Assembly (NCBI RefSeq): GCF_004916905.1
Contig: NZ_SDLV01000006.1
Location: forward strand, 62,001-126,000
Origin: Chryseobacterium candidae
GTDB lineage: Bacteria > Bacteroidota > Bacteroidia > Flavobacteriales > Weeksellaceae
Length of the DNA stretch: 64,000 nt
Direction: 5' to 3'
How positions within the stretch are numbered: position 1 is the stretch's first letter; each line of letters opens with the position of its first letter. Shown here piece after piece: positions 8,450 to 18,904 of this stretch. Position numbers and translations under genes: made by a program. The notes under the pieces were generated by a model. The model did no database searches. It saw only the letters and a program-made list of their open reading frames with translations, and was not told the DNA's origin.

Positions 8450-10516
8450 ATGGGAATTAAAAGGTTTTTTAAAAATAAAATAAAGGATCGGAATTTTATC
8501 AATAATAAGAGAAAATTAAAGATCAATCATTTTGAACTCGACTTTTTTAAAAAACATACATTTGGCTTTATTTATAAAAATGAGCCAGAAGTTTCTATCA
8601 TAATTCCTGTTTACAATCAGATCAGATATACTCTTAATTGTTTATATACAATTGAACAGTATGATAAAGACGTATCAAAAGAAATTATTATTATCAATGA
8701 TAACAGCTCAGATGAAACTTTAAAGTATCTGGATACAGTTCCCGGAATTACAATTATTAATAATACTGAAAATTTAGGATTTTTAAGAAATATAAATAAA
8801 GGAATTCGGAAGGCAAGAGGAAGGTATATTTATTTGTTGAACAATGACGTAGAAGTTCAGGAAAACTATTTGTCCAGTCTGTTGGAGGTTTTTAAGAACA
8901 ATAAAAATGTAGGTGCAGTTGGCTCTAAAATGGTATTTGCAGACAATACATTGCAAGAGGCGGGCTGTCTTATTTTTAATAATACGGAAATTGTCAATCT
9001 AGGAAGAGGTGAAGCTATTGATACTCCAAAATATAACTTTTTAAGAAAAGTAGATTATTGTTCAGGATGTAGTTTGTTATTACATAGAACTGGCACTGAT
9101 GGAAAACTTAATCTTTTGGATGAAGCTTTTTTACCTGCCTATTACGAAGAAACAGATCTATGCCAACGTTTGAAATATGAGCAGAATCTGCATATTTATT
9201 ATCAGCCTAAATCGGAAATTGTTCATTTTGAAAATATTTCTTATACCGGAAAAGATAATGGAAAAGAACTTTTGCTTCAGAAAAACAGAACTGTCTTTAT
9301 GAATAGATGGGATCAGTATTTTACTGATGCAAGATTTCTGGATAATGAAGGAAGAAACAATATTAATAGATTTTTTAAAAAACCAAATATTCTTATTCTG
9401 GAGGAACGCATGCCGCAGCCTGATAAGGATTCCGGCTCCAGAAGGTTTCTTGAGATTGTAAAGATTTTGCAAAAAAATAACCATAGAGTTATTTTAGGGA
9501 TTCAGCAGCCCAACCAAGAGGATGAGATTTACGTTGATTTTTTTCGGAGCATTGGTGTGGAAGTTTGTGAAGACTATGTAAATGCTCAGAACAAAATTGT
9601 AAGAGTTTTGGATCAAGTGAAAGAAGCTCTTCATTACGTTGATATTGTTTGGATTTTCAGACCGATTGGATTTGATTTTTGGTATGGGAAAATTAAAAAT
9701 GATATCTCTGGAAAGAAGATTATTTATGATATGGTGGATCTTTATTACCTAAGAATGGAGAGGGAGAACAAATATATTGAAGTGACAAAGTCCCGTAAAA
9801 AAGAGGTGAAATTTTTTAAGGAAAAGGAATTTTTTGGGATGCAGAAGTCAGATGTGGTTATTTCTATCAGTGATGAAGAAAAGAAAATTGTCTCTGATCA
9901 AGGTATTAAAGATGAGAAAATCTTTACTGTTAGTAATATTCATGAGCCTGCAGAATGCCAAAATGTGGATTATTCTCTTCGGGAAGGTGTTTTATTTATT
10001 GGAGGCTTCTATCATATGCCTAATATGGACGCTGTAAAGTTTTTGTATGAAGATATAATGCCTTTAGTTTGGGCTAAAGATGATTCTATTAAAGTATATA
10101 TTTTGGGGCCATATTTTCCTGAAGAAATTAAAGAAAAATATAATTCTGAGAAGTTTCAGATACTAGGCTATCAGAAGAGTGTGAACTACTGGTTTGAAAA
10201 TTCGAGAATATTTGTTGCTCCTCTAAGGTATGGAGCTGGGGTGAAAGGAAAAATAGGACAGGCTCTGGAGTTTGGGTTACCTGTAATCACTACATCAATT
10301 GGGGCAGAAGGAATGGATTTGGAAGATCAGAAAACAGCCCTTGTTTCAAATGAAGATCCACAGCATTTCGCAAATAAGATATTGGAATTATATTACGATG
10401 AAAATTTGTGGAAAACTCTTCATAATAACAGCGCACTGCCACTGGCTAAGTTCTCAGTTAGGCAACAGGAAAAGAATATCAATAATATTATAAATTATTT
10501 AGGATTTAAAGATTAA
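8450..10516 (+). CDS. Two-domain glycosyltransferase (GT2 fused to GT4-like)
   Basis: A 688-residue fusion. Residues about 45-290 are a GT2 (GT-A) domain with EVSIIIPVYNQ, the UDP-sugar DxD-type segment LLNNDVEV and an EETDLCQR acceptor-side motif. Residues about 310-688 are a GT-B domain with PQPDKDSGSRR and, near the end, GAGVKGKIGQALEFGLPV. The second half is clearly homologous to the stand-alone protein at 12577-13764. It is rightward, while the other members of the island run leftward. It probably adds two successive sugars to a surface glycan; the specificity is unknown. Confidence 0.9.
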   Translation: MGIKRFFKNKIKDRNFINNKRKLKINHFELDFFKKHTFGFIYKNEPEVSIIIPVYNQIRYTLNCLYTIEQYDKDVSKEIIIINDNSSDETLKYLDTVPGITIINNTENLGFLRNINKGIRKARGRYIYLLNNDVEVQENYLSSLLEVFKNNKNVGAVGSKMVFADNTLQEAGCLIFNNTEIVNLGRGEAIDTPKYNFLRKVDYCSGCSLLLHRTGTDGKLNLLDEAFLPAYYEETDLCQRLKYEQNLHIYYQPKSEIVHFENISYTGKDNGKELLLQKNRTVFMNRWDQYFTDARFLDNEGRNNINRFFKKPNILILEERMPQPDKDSGSRRFLEIVKILQKNNHRVILGIQQPNQEDEIYVDFFRSIGVEVCEDYVNAQNKIVRVLDQVKEALHYVDIVWIFRPIGFDFWYGKIKNDISGKKIIYDMVDLYYLRMERENKYIEVTKSRKKEVKFFKEKEFFGMQKSDVVISISDEEKKIVSDQGIKDEKIFTVSNIHEPAECQNVDYSLREGVLFIGGFYHMPNMDAVKFLYEDIMPLVWAKDDSIKVYILGPYFPEEIKEKYNSEKFQILGYQKSVNYWFENSRIFVAPLRYGAGVKGKIGQALEFGLPVITTSIGAEGMDLEDQKTALVSNEDPQHFANKILELYYDENLWKTLHNNSALPLAKFSVRQQEKNINNIINYLGFKD

Positions 10517-10549
10517 ATAAAGAAGCCTTTTATCAATAAAACTTATTTT

Positions 10550-11527
10550 TTATGTTATGATTTTTTTGATCCAATTACTGAAACCGTATTTTTTTACAAT
10601 GTCATCTGATAATGTAAAGTAAGGTTTTTTTAGAAACTGTTCAATATTTTTATAATTATTATTTTCCACAACAAAGATATTATCAGGATGGTAAAAATCG
10701 TATTTTTTAACCGTCACATTATCCGTAATTACTTTCTTCTTATAGTATATTCCTTCAAAGAAACGAATGGAAAGCCCGTTGTGTAATGGATCAACAAAAT
10801 CCAAAAGAATGTCTGAGCTTTTTACAAGATCCAGATTTTCCTGGAAACTAATTCTGTTTTGAATATACTGTATTTTATTATTTTTCGTTTCAGGTTTCTG
10901 AAAATATTGAATGAAAATAGAAAGTTCAATAGATAAACCTGAGACTTCATCAATAAACCGGTTAATTTTTTCTTCACGGCTTTTCCAATATAAACCTACA
11001 AAGTAAAGCTTAGGCTTTTCTGCATTATATTTTTTTTCAGATGAAGGAAGGTGATCAAAATAAAAATTAGTAATAGGTTGAATATTGGGGTGAGATTCTG
11101 CCTTTTCAAAACAAAAGAAGATATCAAATAAATTGAAATAGTTTCTGATCTCTGGAAATTTTTCAATGCCATCCCATTGATAAGCAATTAATCTTCGGGT
11201 TTTAGTTTTTAGATTCTTTATAAATGAAATTGGGAAATTATCCGGACGAATTACCAAGACATAATCCAATTCTTCCGTGATGGGCGAAAGGTTTTTATTC
11301 AGCTCATCGAGAAAGTGCTTTTTAATAAGATTTTGTTTATACTTTTTATTTCTAAGAATATTTTTAATGAAAAAATTTTTTATGCTTTCATAGCCTTTAT
11401 ATTTGAATCTTGAAACTTTGTCTGTGATTAAATAGGGTTCAAAGCCTTCCTTTTCCAAATTATCTAAAAATAGCTTTGGGAAATCGGAATAATCAGGCAT
11501 TACCAAAAGAAATTTTCTTTTTTTCAC
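10550..11527 (-). CDS. CgeB-like glycosyltransferase
   Basis: A 325-residue protein starting KKRKFLLVMPDYSDFPKLF. A C-terminal stretch LSIRFFEGIYYKKKVITDN is typical of the CgeB/GT1-like donor domain that holds the nucleotide sugar. It is a paralog of 13768-14754: both keep the SxRxFExxxxxKKxITDN segment and a YDFYxPxNI motif. Its ATG overlaps the stop of the upstream GT2 gene by 4 bases, so the two are translationally coupled. The substrate is unknown. Confidence 0.75.
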   Translation of the reverse strand: MKKRKFLLVMPDYSDFPKLFLDNLEKEGFEPYLITDKVSRFKYKGYESIKNFFIKNILRNKKYKQNLIKKHFLDELNKNLSPITEELDYVLVIRPDNFPISFIKNLKTKTRRLIAYQWDGIEKFPEIRNYFNLFDIFFCFEKAESHPNIQPITNFYFDHLPSSEKKYNAEKPKLYFVGLYWKSREEKINRFIDEVSGLSIELSIFIQYFQKPETKNNKIQYIQNRISFQENLDLVKSSDILLDFVDPLHNGLSIRFFEGIYYKKKVITDNVTVKKYDFYHPDNIFVVENNNYKNIEQFLKKPYFTLSDDIVKKYGFSNWIKKIIT

Positions 11528-12570
11528 TTTTTTAATTTAAGGATACTGAATCTTAATATTTTGTAGTATTTTCTGAGACTGTTGACAGGATTGTTGAAAT
11601 ATTCTTTTTTTATGGTCTCAGCATCTTTTAAACTGAGGGTATTAATATACCGGAAATATTTTTTCTCAATACTTTTCAATGAAATATTATCATTGAATTT
11701 AGGATTAACTTCTTTAAATACCGTTTCCATCTTATGAATTGCTGTATTGGAATAGTTTGAATGATGTTTGTAATTTCCAATAATAATTTTCTTTAAGTAG
11801 GCAATATAATAGGCAATATTGCTTTGTTCAGGATATTGTAAATAGTAGTTGTTATATATCGTTTGAATAACACTCAGATATCCTAAAAGATTTTTATCAC
11901 TGTTCTTTTTAGTGATGGACTGTGCGTTGTCGATAGTGTAAAGATAAGTAATATCAGGAATAAAGACAACATTCTTTGCCTGGAACATCGTTTCAAAGAA
12001 CCATAATTCATCTTCGTGATAAATTCCACTTAAAAATGTGAGATTATTTTCTTTTAGAAAAGAAGATTTATATAATTTATTCTGAGCAATTGGACTTAAG
12101 CCTTCCGTTATATTCTTAAGCAGGACTTCCGTATTCTTATTTTCTAAGTGTTGTTTTTCTTTAGGCTGAGGTAAGAATGAAACGTTTCGTTTCTCTTCCC
12201 ACGAATAGGTTGATGTTTTCCCCACAATAATATCCTCTTTACCTGTATACTCAGATATGAGTGATTCCAAGGCATTAGAAGGGAGAAGATCATCACTGTC
12301 ACAGAAAAAAATAAAATCTCCGGAGGCTTTTTCCAATCCGAAATTTCGAGTATCTGAAAGACCTTTGTTTTTCTGGTTGTATATATGGAATCTTTCGTCT
12401 GAAAAACAATTGATGATTTCAAGAGTATTATCTGTACTGCCATCATTAATAACAATACATTCAATATTGTAATGAGTTTGGCTCTGTATACTTTCGAGTA
12501 CTTCTTTTATATAATAAGAAGCGTTGTAGCACGGAACAATAATGCTGATTAAAAAAAAAGAATTATCCAC
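11524..12570 (-). CDS. Glycosyltransferase family 2
   Basis: A 348-residue GT2 enzyme with LISIIVPCYNASYYI at the N-terminus, IVINDGSTDNT, the DxD motif in FFCDSDDLLP near residue 90 and a YHEDELWFFETMF segment near residue 185. The C-terminal 100 residues are helical and family-poor. It lies 6 bases downstream of the GT4 gene at 12577 and overlaps the next gene by 4 bases, so it is inside a tight leftward operon. Confidence 0.92.
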   Translation of the reverse strand: MDNSFFLISIIVPCYNASYYIKEVLESIQSQTHYNIECIVINDGSTDNTLEIINCFSDERFHIYNQKNKGLSDTRNFGLEKASGDFIFFCDSDDLLPSNALESLISEYTGKEDIIVGKTSTYSWEEKRNVSFLPQPKEKQHLENKNTEVLLKNITEGLSPIAQNKLYKSSFLKENNLTFLSGIYHEDELWFFETMFQAKNVVFIPDITYLYTIDNAQSITKKNSDKNLLGYLSVIQTIYNNYYLQYPEQSNIAYYIAYLKKIIIGNYKHHSNYSNTAIHKMETVFKEVNPKFNDNISLKSIEKKYFRYINTLSLKDAETIKKEYFNNPVNSLRKYYKILRFSILKLKK

Positions 12571-12576
12571 TCTTAA

Positions 12577-13764
12577 TTAAATTTTTTTCAATGTAGAACT
12601 GACGGACTCAATGGAAAATGGTTTCAGACTGTCAATAGAATTTTGACTTAATGTATTCCAAAGTTCTTCATCATTATTTAATTGTAGAATTGCCTGAGCA
12701 AAACTATTTTCATCATTCGCTATCAATACATTTTTATGGTTAGTGAGTCTCATACCTTCCGCTCCGATATCTGTTGTGATTACAGGCAAGAAATATTCGA
12801 ATGCCTGTCCTATTTTTCCTTTTACCCCAGCTCCAAATCTTAGAGGAGCTACCATAATTTTTGAATTCATAAAATGCTCTTCAATGCTTTCCACAAAGCC
12901 TAAAAAATTAAACTTAGGATATAATTTAAGATCCAGCTTTTCTGAAACATTTCCGATGATGCTTACCTCAATTTCAGGATTGGTTTTCCAGACAATGGGC
13001 ATTATTTTTTCATATAAAAACTTTACCGCATCAATATTCGGTTCGTGGATAGATCCTATGAAGGTAATACCTTTACTATCAATGAAATTTTTTCTTTCAG
13101 AAATATCAATTTTTGGATAATGAATATTAGATACCGTAATGATCTTATTTTTATCTGCATACTGGCTCATAATTTCTTTTTCCTTATCAGATATGGCAAT
13201 TATATAATCCAGTTGAGGTGCAACAACTGTTTCCAGGCGGAAAAAATGTTTGTGATTTTTCTTTAATGAAATACGCGTCGGTTCCAGTTCTATGGCTCTT
13301 TTAAACCTTAAAAAATGAATATCCACCATATCATAAATGAATTTGGCAGAAGGTAAAATGGTTTTCATTTTTTTATAAAAAAGATTCAGAGCGAGAGGGC
13401 CGTTAAGCCAAACGTAATCTATCTTTTTAAAAGAAGACAGGAAATCATAGATATTCCTGTACTTATTATTCTCTGTATAAACGATAATATTGTGCTGCTG
13501 ATAAAACTTCACATAAGAATCATCTTCAAACATATGGGGAGCAAATAAAATGCAGTTGTATCCTAATTCTTTGTAAATAAATATAAGTTCTTTCAGCCTG
13601 TTAGCCCCGGATTCTTTATCATGGGCAGGGAAATCTCTTGATGCAAACAGGATTGTTTTTTGGGAAGCGTCATACAGATTAATGTTGACTATATCTTTAG
13701 ACTGAAGATATTTAAGTTTTTCTTTTCTTTCGAAGTGCTTTTTTATTTTTTTTAAGATTCCCAT
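12577..13764 (-). CDS. Glycosyltransferase family 4-like, homolog of the fused enzyme's second half
   Basis: A 395-residue GT-B enzyme. DFPAHDKESGANRLKELI near residue 45 and GAGVKGKIGQAFEYFLPV near residue 320 match the second half of the 688-residue fusion at 8450-10516 closely, as does FIYDMVDIHFLRFKR. It begins 3 bases after the stop of the 13768 gene. The pair suggests duplication with domain fusion or fission within the island. Sugar specificity is unknown. Confidence 0.88.
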   Translation of the reverse strand: MGILKKIKKHFERKEKLKYLQSKDIVNINLYDASQKTILFASRDFPAHDKESGANRLKELIFIYKELGYNCILFAPHMFEDDSYVKFYQQHNIIVYTENNKYRNIYDFLSSFKKIDYVWLNGPLALNLFYKKMKTILPSAKFIYDMVDIHFLRFKRAIELEPTRISLKKNHKHFFRLETVVAPQLDYIIAISDKEKEIMSQYADKNKIITVSNIHYPKIDISERKNFIDSKGITFIGSIHEPNIDAVKFLYEKIMPIVWKTNPEIEVSIIGNVSEKLDLKLYPKFNFLGFVESIEEHFMNSKIMVAPLRFGAGVKGKIGQAFEYFLPVITTDIGAEGMRLTNHKNVLIANDENSFAQAILQLNNDEELWNTLSQNSIDSLKPFSIESVSSTLKKI

Positions 13765-13767
13765 TTG

Positions 13768-14754
13768 TCAGTTTTTAGTATCAAGTTCAAAAACTTTATT
13801 CACCCAACTATCCAAAGTGTATCTGTAATAGATCTCTTCCGGAATTTTCTCGTAAGGTTTTTCAAAAAAAGATTTGTCAAGATTACTAATATTTTTGTTT
13901 AAAATCAAAATATTATTGGGATTGTAAAAATCATAGGTTTTAATGGCTTCATTATCAGTAATGATTTTCTTTTCCAGAGACATGGCTTCAAAAACTCTGA
14001 AGCTGAGACCATATTGCCCTTCACGCATCAGATCCAGCAGAACTTTTGAATTTTTATAATATTTTGGAAGATCGTTATGCGGAATTTTTTTAATACTGAA
14101 AATCAGGAAAAGATTTTTAGGTACTGTCATGAAAATGTTGGTCAGCTGATGTTTCCATGATTTTTTTCCAATAATCATAATCTGGAATTTTAATCCCTGT
14201 TCAATAAGCTTTTTAGCCAGTAATTTTATAAGTGAGACTCTTCTGTTATCATAAGAGGTGATGTAGAAAAGATCCATTTCAGGCTGTTGGTTTTCTTTTG
14301 GACAGTACGGAAGGTAAATGTAATTGGTTAATTTTTCGAATCCGTGTTTTTCGACATCAATATAGTCAAAGGAAAAGACTTTGTCAAAAAGATACAGTTT
14401 GTCTTCCACCGGAACTCTTTCAAGATTATCATAAAGATAGGTGACCATACGGTCTGTAGATTTTCGGATTTTTTTAAGCGTAGAAAGATCAAATGTATCC
14501 GGATTCATCACCAGGATCTGATCCTGATGTCCTAATTTTTTCAGAGAATCCAGAACGTATTTCTGTCTTTTTTCAGTCTTAAGATTTTTATTTAAAAAAG
14601 TTTTACTTAAAGCATTTACGGCTCTTTCGTTGAAATTGGAATGAGTAACAGTACTGATCTTTATATGATGAGCATCAATACCTCTTTTGCATAATGTTTC
14701 AACAATATACTTATCATAATTCCAAAAATCATAACTAATGATACAAATCTTCAT
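13768..14754 (-). CDS. CgeB-like glycosyltransferase
   Basis: A 328-residue protein starting MKICIISYDFWNYDKYIVE, with the donor-domain segment LSFRVFEAMSLEKKIITDN near residue 250 and YDFYNPNNI just after. It is a paralog of the protein at 10550-11527. It follows the WaaE-like gene by 4 bases and precedes the GT4 gene by 3, as part of the same leftward operon. The acceptor is unknown. Confidence 0.75.
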   Translation of the reverse strand: MKICIISYDFWNYDKYIVETLCKRGIDAHHIKISTVTHSNFNERAVNALSKTFLNKNLKTEKRQKYVLDSLKKLGHQDQILVMNPDTFDLSTLKKIRKSTDRMVTYLYDNLERVPVEDKLYLFDKVFSFDYIDVEKHGFEKLTNYIYLPYCPKENQQPEMDLFYITSYDNRRVSLIKLLAKKLIEQGLKFQIMIIGKKSWKHQLTNIFMTVPKNLFLIFSIKKIPHNDLPKYYKNSKVLLDLMREGQYGLSFRVFEAMSLEKKIITDNEAIKTYDFYNPNNILILNKNISNLDKSFFEKPYEKIPEEIYYRYTLDSWVNKVFELDTKN

Positions 14755-14758
14755 TCAA

Positions 14759-15505
14759 CTAATTTTGCTCTTTTTTTAATGATTCATAGGTTTCGTAAAC
14801 GCTTAAAGATTGCAGGTAGGATAACTGATAGCCTTCTTTTCCGTCTAAAATACCTAATCTCATTATATAGGCTTTAAAAAATTTAAAAGCAGTTTTAAGA
14901 TATTGAACCCCAACACTGTATTTTTTTCCTTTAGCAGCCAGTTCTTTCCCCTTTAAAATTCCGTAGTGAATCATTTTTTTTCTGTAAGATTCATAATCTG
15001 AAACGGAGTAATGGAGTAATTTATTTTTTAAAATCCCGATGGTTCCGTTTACCTCAAGAGTTTCATGTACTTTTTTTCCTGCCATATATCTGGCCTTCGA
15101 TTTTCTGAACAGCCTGAAATTTTTGTCAGACTGTGTTCCTGAAAAATGAATTGGTTTCTGGGCAAAAAAGAATTTCCTGTAAAAATAGTAGGCATCCTTT
15201 TGCCCGGGTTTGTTAAGCTCTGCAATAATTTCCTGCTTCAGTGCCGGAGTAATTCTTTCATCACCATCCAAAAATAAAACCCAGTCGTTGGTTGCATGAT
15301 CAAGAGCCAAATTTCTTTGCTTTGTAAAATCCTCAAATTTATTCTGAATCACCTTTACATGCGCGAATTTTTTCGCAATTTCTACAGTTTTATCCGTACT
15401 AAAAGAGTCTATCACTATTATTTCATCACAGAAATCGAAAGACTCAAGGATATCCTGTATATTTTTTTCTTCATTATATGTTATGATCAAACCACTTATA
15501 TTCAT
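14759..15505 (-). CDS. WaaE/KdtX-type glycosyltransferase family 2
   Basis: A 248-residue GT2 enzyme of the lipopolysaccharide-core type. It begins MNISGLIITYNEEKNIQD, with IIVIDSFSTDKTVEIA, the TKQRNLALDHA loop and the catalytic metal motif WVLFLDGDERI near residue 78. A GTG at 15508 is also possible, but the ATG at 15505 is the natural start. Relatives add a hexose to lipopolysaccharide inner core. It is the first gene of the leftward glycosyltransferase operon (15505 to 10550), which argues that the operon serves lipopolysaccharide or a linked glycan. Confidence 0.9.
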   Translation of the reverse strand: MNISGLIITYNEEKNIQDILESFDFCDEIIVIDSFSTDKTVEIAKKFAHVKVIQNKFEDFTKQRNLALDHATNDWVLFLDGDERITPALKQEIIAELNKPGQKDAYYFYRKFFFAQKPIHFSGTQSDKNFRLFRKSKARYMAGKKVHETLEVNGTIGILKNKLLHYSVSDYESYRKKMIHYGILKGKELAAKGKKYSVGVQYLKTAFKFFKAYIMRLGILDGKEGYQLSYLQSLSVYETYESLKKEQN

Positions 15506-15885
15506 CACAATGATTTGTTTGATAAGGAAATATGTATTATCTCTCCTAAGGTCATTCTAAATAGTTTTAATCTTTCAAAGATAAGTTTAAATTTGAATTT
15601 TATAGACGAATCTTTGTCATTTATCTCTATTATGCAGATTCCGAAAAATACCACCTTTGAAGAATACACTTTATTGTAGCCGGATGTATATAGCAAATAC
15701 AATTCCTAAATTTTTAAAAAGTGAAAAAATATGATTTTTTTATGTTTTTAAAGTAACCTCTGATGGTGTAATACACGTATTGATGATACATTAAAGGTAT
15801 GACTGTTGACTGCCATACCCATTAATATTTTCCGGAATCAACAGTTAAAATATTGATCGTGTTGAAATAACCGATGAATATCCGT

Positions 15886-17133
15886 TTATTTATACTCAAG
15901 AATAGTCCTTTCGATAATCTTCACGCAGTCCAGCAGTTGTTCTTCAGTAATGACCAATGGTGGAGCTAATCTGATGATATTGCCATGGGTAGGTTTTGCC
16001 AGAAGTCCATTTTCCTTTAATTGTAAGCAAAGATTCCATGCGGTAGAGCTTTCAGGCGTATCATTGATCAGAATAGCGTTTAGAAGACCTTTTCCTCTTA
16101 CTTTGGTAATAAGATCTGTTTTTTCAATAAGCTTGTTAATTTCAGCTCTGAAAAGTTTCCCTAGTTCTTCTGCTCTTTCAGATAGTTTTTCGTCAGCTAC
16201 TACATCCAATGCTGCTACTGCTACGCCACAGGCGATAGGGTTTCCTCCGAACGTGGAGCCATGCTGTCCCGGTTTAATAACATTCATGATGTTGTCGTTC
16301 GCTAAAACAGCAGATACAGGATACATACCTCCGGAAAGTGCCTTTCCTAAGATCAGGATATCCGGTTGTACATTTTCATGGTGGCAGGCAATCAATCTTC
16401 CTGTTCTTGCGATACCCGTCTGAACTTCGTCAGCAATGAAAAGAACATTGTATTTTTTACATAGTTCAGAAGCGTTTTTAAGGAAGTTTTCATCCGGAAC
16501 ATACACTCCGGCTTCTCCCTGAATAGGCTCTACAAGGAATGCTGCAATATTTCCAGCTTCTCTGTTTAGAACTTCTTCTAATGCTGCGATATCATTATAA
16601 GGAATTTTGATAAATCCTGGTGTAAAAGGTCCGTAGTTCTGGTTGGCATCCGGATCATTAGAGAAAGAAACAATAGTGGTTGTTCTTCCGTGGAAATTGT
16701 TTTCACAAACGATAATTTTCGCTGCATTTTCTGCAATTCCTTTTACTTCATAACTCCATTTTCTGGCTAATTTTACGGCAGTTTCCACAGCTTCTGCTCC
16801 GGAGTTCATTGGTAAAACCTTGTCAAACCCGAAAAGAGTCGTTATTTTCTGTTCGTACTCTCCTAATTTAGAGTTGTAGAAAGCTCTTGAAGTTAAAGCC
16901 AGCTTTTGGGCCTGCTCCACTAAAGCGCCTACAATTTTAGGATGAGAATGTCCTTGGTTCACAGCAGAATATGCTGAAAGAAAATCATAGTACTTTTTAC
17001 CTTCCACGTCCCAAACGAAGACACCTTCTCCGCGGTCCAGAACCACTGGAAGCGGATGATAGTTATGCGCTCCATGTTTGTCTTCAAGGTCAATAAAATA
17101 CTGTGAGTTTTTTGTTTGTTCTGCTGTTGACAT
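15886..17133 (-). CDS. rocD: Ornithine aminotransferase
   Basis: A class III PLP-dependent aminotransferase converting ornithine and 2-oxoglutarate to glutamate semialdehyde and glutamate, in arginine catabolism and proline supply. The PLP-binding lysine lies in [18 protein letters not shown] near residue 275; [14 protein letters not shown] precedes it and the substrate-side [14 protein letters not shown] follows. The start at [10 protein letters not shown] (415 residues) is preferred over an ATG 27 bases upstream, because a perfect -7 element overlaps that upstream ATG. Monocistronic. Confidence 0.95.
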   Translation of the reverse strand: MSTAEQTKNSQYFIDLEDKHGAHNYHPLPVVLDRGEGVFVWDVEGKKYYDFLSAYSAVNQGHSHPKIVGALVEQAQKLALTSRAFYNSKLGEYEQKITTLFGFDKVLPMNSGAEAVETAVKLARKWSYEVKGIAENAAKIIVCENNFHGRTTTIVSFSNDPDANQNYGPFTPGFIKIPYNDIAALEEVLNREAGNIAAFLVEPIQGEAGVYVPDENFLKNASELCKKYNVLFIADEVQTGIARTGRLIACHHENVQPDILILGKALSGGMYPVSAVLANDNIMNVIKPGQHGSTFGGNPIACGVAVAALDVVADEKLSERAEELGKLFRAEINKLIEKTDLITKVRGKGLLNAILINDTPESSTAWNLCLQLKENGLLAKPTHGNIIRLAPPLVITEEQLLDCVKIIERTILEYK

Positions 17134-17147
17134 ATTGTTGTTTTTTA

Positions 17148-17155
17148 CAAATTTA
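17148..17155 (-). promoter_or_regulatory. Promoter -7 element for rocD
   Basis: TAAATTTG on the minus strand matches TAnnTTTG; it leaves a leader of only about 9 bases before the ATG at 17133. Confidence 0.5.
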
Positions 17156-17411
17156 CACAATATTAATGATATGTATAAACAATTACCAAGTGACGTTTGA
17201 GGGGAAAATTGAAGTAGATTTTAGGGTGGAATAATGGAGGATTAGAAAATATTTTCCCTGTTGACAGACTGTTATAGGTAATATATCTTTATAAGGGTGA
17301 AATTTTATTTTCAGTTTGTTTATTAATTTTTATTCATTCCTCGGCAATAAAACACGGTTAGAACTGCTTCGTGCTTTGCATTAAAAATTTAAAATTTACA
17401 GGTTAAAATAA

Positions 17412-17436
17412 AAACTGCCTCTTTTTGAGGCAGTTT
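17412..17436 (-). terminator. Terminator of the accBC operon
   Basis: A 10-bp stem AAACTGCCTC/GAGGCAGTTT with a T-only loop, followed on the minus strand by a T-rich tail, 21 bases after the accC stop. The rest of the gap 17161-17411 holds nothing I can name. Confidence 0.85.
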
Positions 17437-17457
17437 CATTTTTATTAAAAAATAATC

Positions 17458-18813
17458 TTAGTGATTATCATATTTTCTATCCATTACAAAATCCTCCATG
17501 AATTTTGTAGTGTAGTTTCCTGAAAGGTAATCTTCATTATCCATCAGTTGTCTGTGGAAAGGAATCGTTGTTTTTACTCCTTCAATATAGAATTCTTCAA
17601 GCGCACGTCTCATTTTTGCAATTGCTTCCTCACGCGTTTGAGCAGTAGTGATAAGCTTAGCAATCATAGAGTCGTAATTAGAAGGGATTGTATATCCGGA
17701 ATATACGTGAGTATCTACTCTGATTCCGTGTCCGCCAGGGATGTTTAATCCTGTAATTTTTCCCGGAGACGGTCTGAAGTCTGCATAAGGATCTTCTGCG
17801 TTGATTCTACACTCGATGGAGTGTAATTTAGGGTAGTAGTTGATTCCTGAAATAGGAGTTCCGGCCGCAAGAAGAATTTGTTCTCTGATCAGGTCATAAT
17901 CAATTACCTGCTCAGTAATAGGATGTTCTACCTGGATTCTTGTATTCATTTCCATGAAATAGAAATTTCTGTGTTTGTCTACAAGGAATTCAATAGTTCC
18001 CACTCCTTCATATCCGATGAATTCTGCAGCCTTTACAGCAGCGTCACCCATTTTCTCACGAAGTTCGTCAGTCATAAACGGAGAAGGTGTTTCTTCCGTT
18101 AATTTCTGATTTCTTCTCTGTACAGAACAGTCTCTTTCAGAAAGGTGGCAAGCTTTACCGAATTGGTCACCCGCAACCTGAATTTCGATGTGTCTAGGCT
18201 CTTCAATCAGTTTTTCCATGTACATACCTCCGTTTCCAAAGGCCGCTACAGCTTCCTGAATGGCAGATTCCCAGTGATCTTTAAGGTCTTCAGCTTTCCA
18301 AACAGCTCTCATCCCTTTACCTCCACCACCAGCAGTAGCTTTGATCATTACAGGGTAACCTGTTTCTTCAGCTACTTTTACAGCGTGTTCGTAAGATTCG
18401 ATCAACCCGTCAGAACCTGGTACACATGGTACACCTGCTGCTTTCATGGTAGCCTTAGCGTTTGCTTTATCTCCCATTTTTTCAATCTGCTCAGGGGATG
18501 CACCAATAAATTTGATACCGTTCTTCTGACAGATTCTTGAGAAGTTAGCATTTTCAGATAAAAATCCGTAACCTGGGTGAATAGCGTCCGCATTGGTAAT
18601 TTCCGCAGCAGCAATAATGTTAGGGATTTTAAGATATGAGTCTTTACTCATAGCAGGGCCAATGCATACCGCTTCGTCAGCAAATCTTACGTGAAGACTG
18701 TCTTTATCAGCAGTAGAGTATACTGCAACGGTTTTGATCCCCATTTCTTTACAAGTACGTAAAATACGCATTGCAATTTCGCCACGATTGGCTATTAATA
18801 TTTTTTTGAACAT
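17458..18813 (-). CDS. accC: Biotin carboxylase subunit of acetyl-CoA carboxylase
   Basis: AccC uses ATP and bicarbonate to carboxylate the biotin on AccB, the first half-reaction of fatty acid synthesis. The 451 residues are full length: an N-terminal [17 protein letters not shown], the ATP-grasp glycine loop [14 protein letters not shown] near residue 160, and the metal and catalytic motif [15 protein letters not shown] near residue 290. It lies 91 bases downstream of accB in the usual accB-accC order. Confidence 0.98.
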   Translation of the reverse strand: MFKKILIANRGEIAMRILRTCKEMGIKTVAVYSTADKDSLHVRFADEAVCIGPAMSKDSYLKIPNIIAAAEITNADAIHPGYGFLSENANFSRICQKNGIKFIGASPEQIEKMGDKANAKATMKAAGVPCVPGSDGLIESYEHAVKVAEETGYPVMIKATAGGGGKGMRAVWKAEDLKDHWESAIQEAVAAFGNGGMYMEKLIEEPRHIEIQVAGDQFGKACHLSERDCSVQRRNQKLTEETPSPFMTDELREKMGDAAVKAAEFIGYEGVGTIEFLVDKHRNFYFMEMNTRIQVEHPITEQVIDYDLIREQILLAAGTPISGINYYPKLHSIECRINAEDPYADFRPSPGKITGLNIPGGHGIRVDTHVYSGYTIPSNYDSMIAKLITTAQTREEAIAKMRRALEEFYIEGVKTTIPFHRQLMDNEDYLSGNYTTKFMEDFVMDRKYDNH

Positions 18814-18904
18814 CTCCGAAATTTTAAATTATAAATTTTGAATTTTAAATTATTTTAAATGAAAAAGATTCATCTAAAATTTATAATCTTTAATCTAAAA
18901 TTCC

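Noticed and set aside
7155..15505. The glycosyltransferase island as a horizontally acquired element with boundaries
   Set aside because: No integrase, transposase or direct repeats are visible; only the surface-gene content hints at transfer.
15505..15702. 65-codon open frame on the minus strand upstream of the WaaE-like gene
   Set aside because: AT-rich chance composition, no family resemblance, and its end overlaps the glycosyltransferase start.
18814..18904. AT-rich inverted-looking repeats between accC and accB as a terminator
   Set aside because: No GC stem; it looks like low-complexity sequence within the accBC operon.
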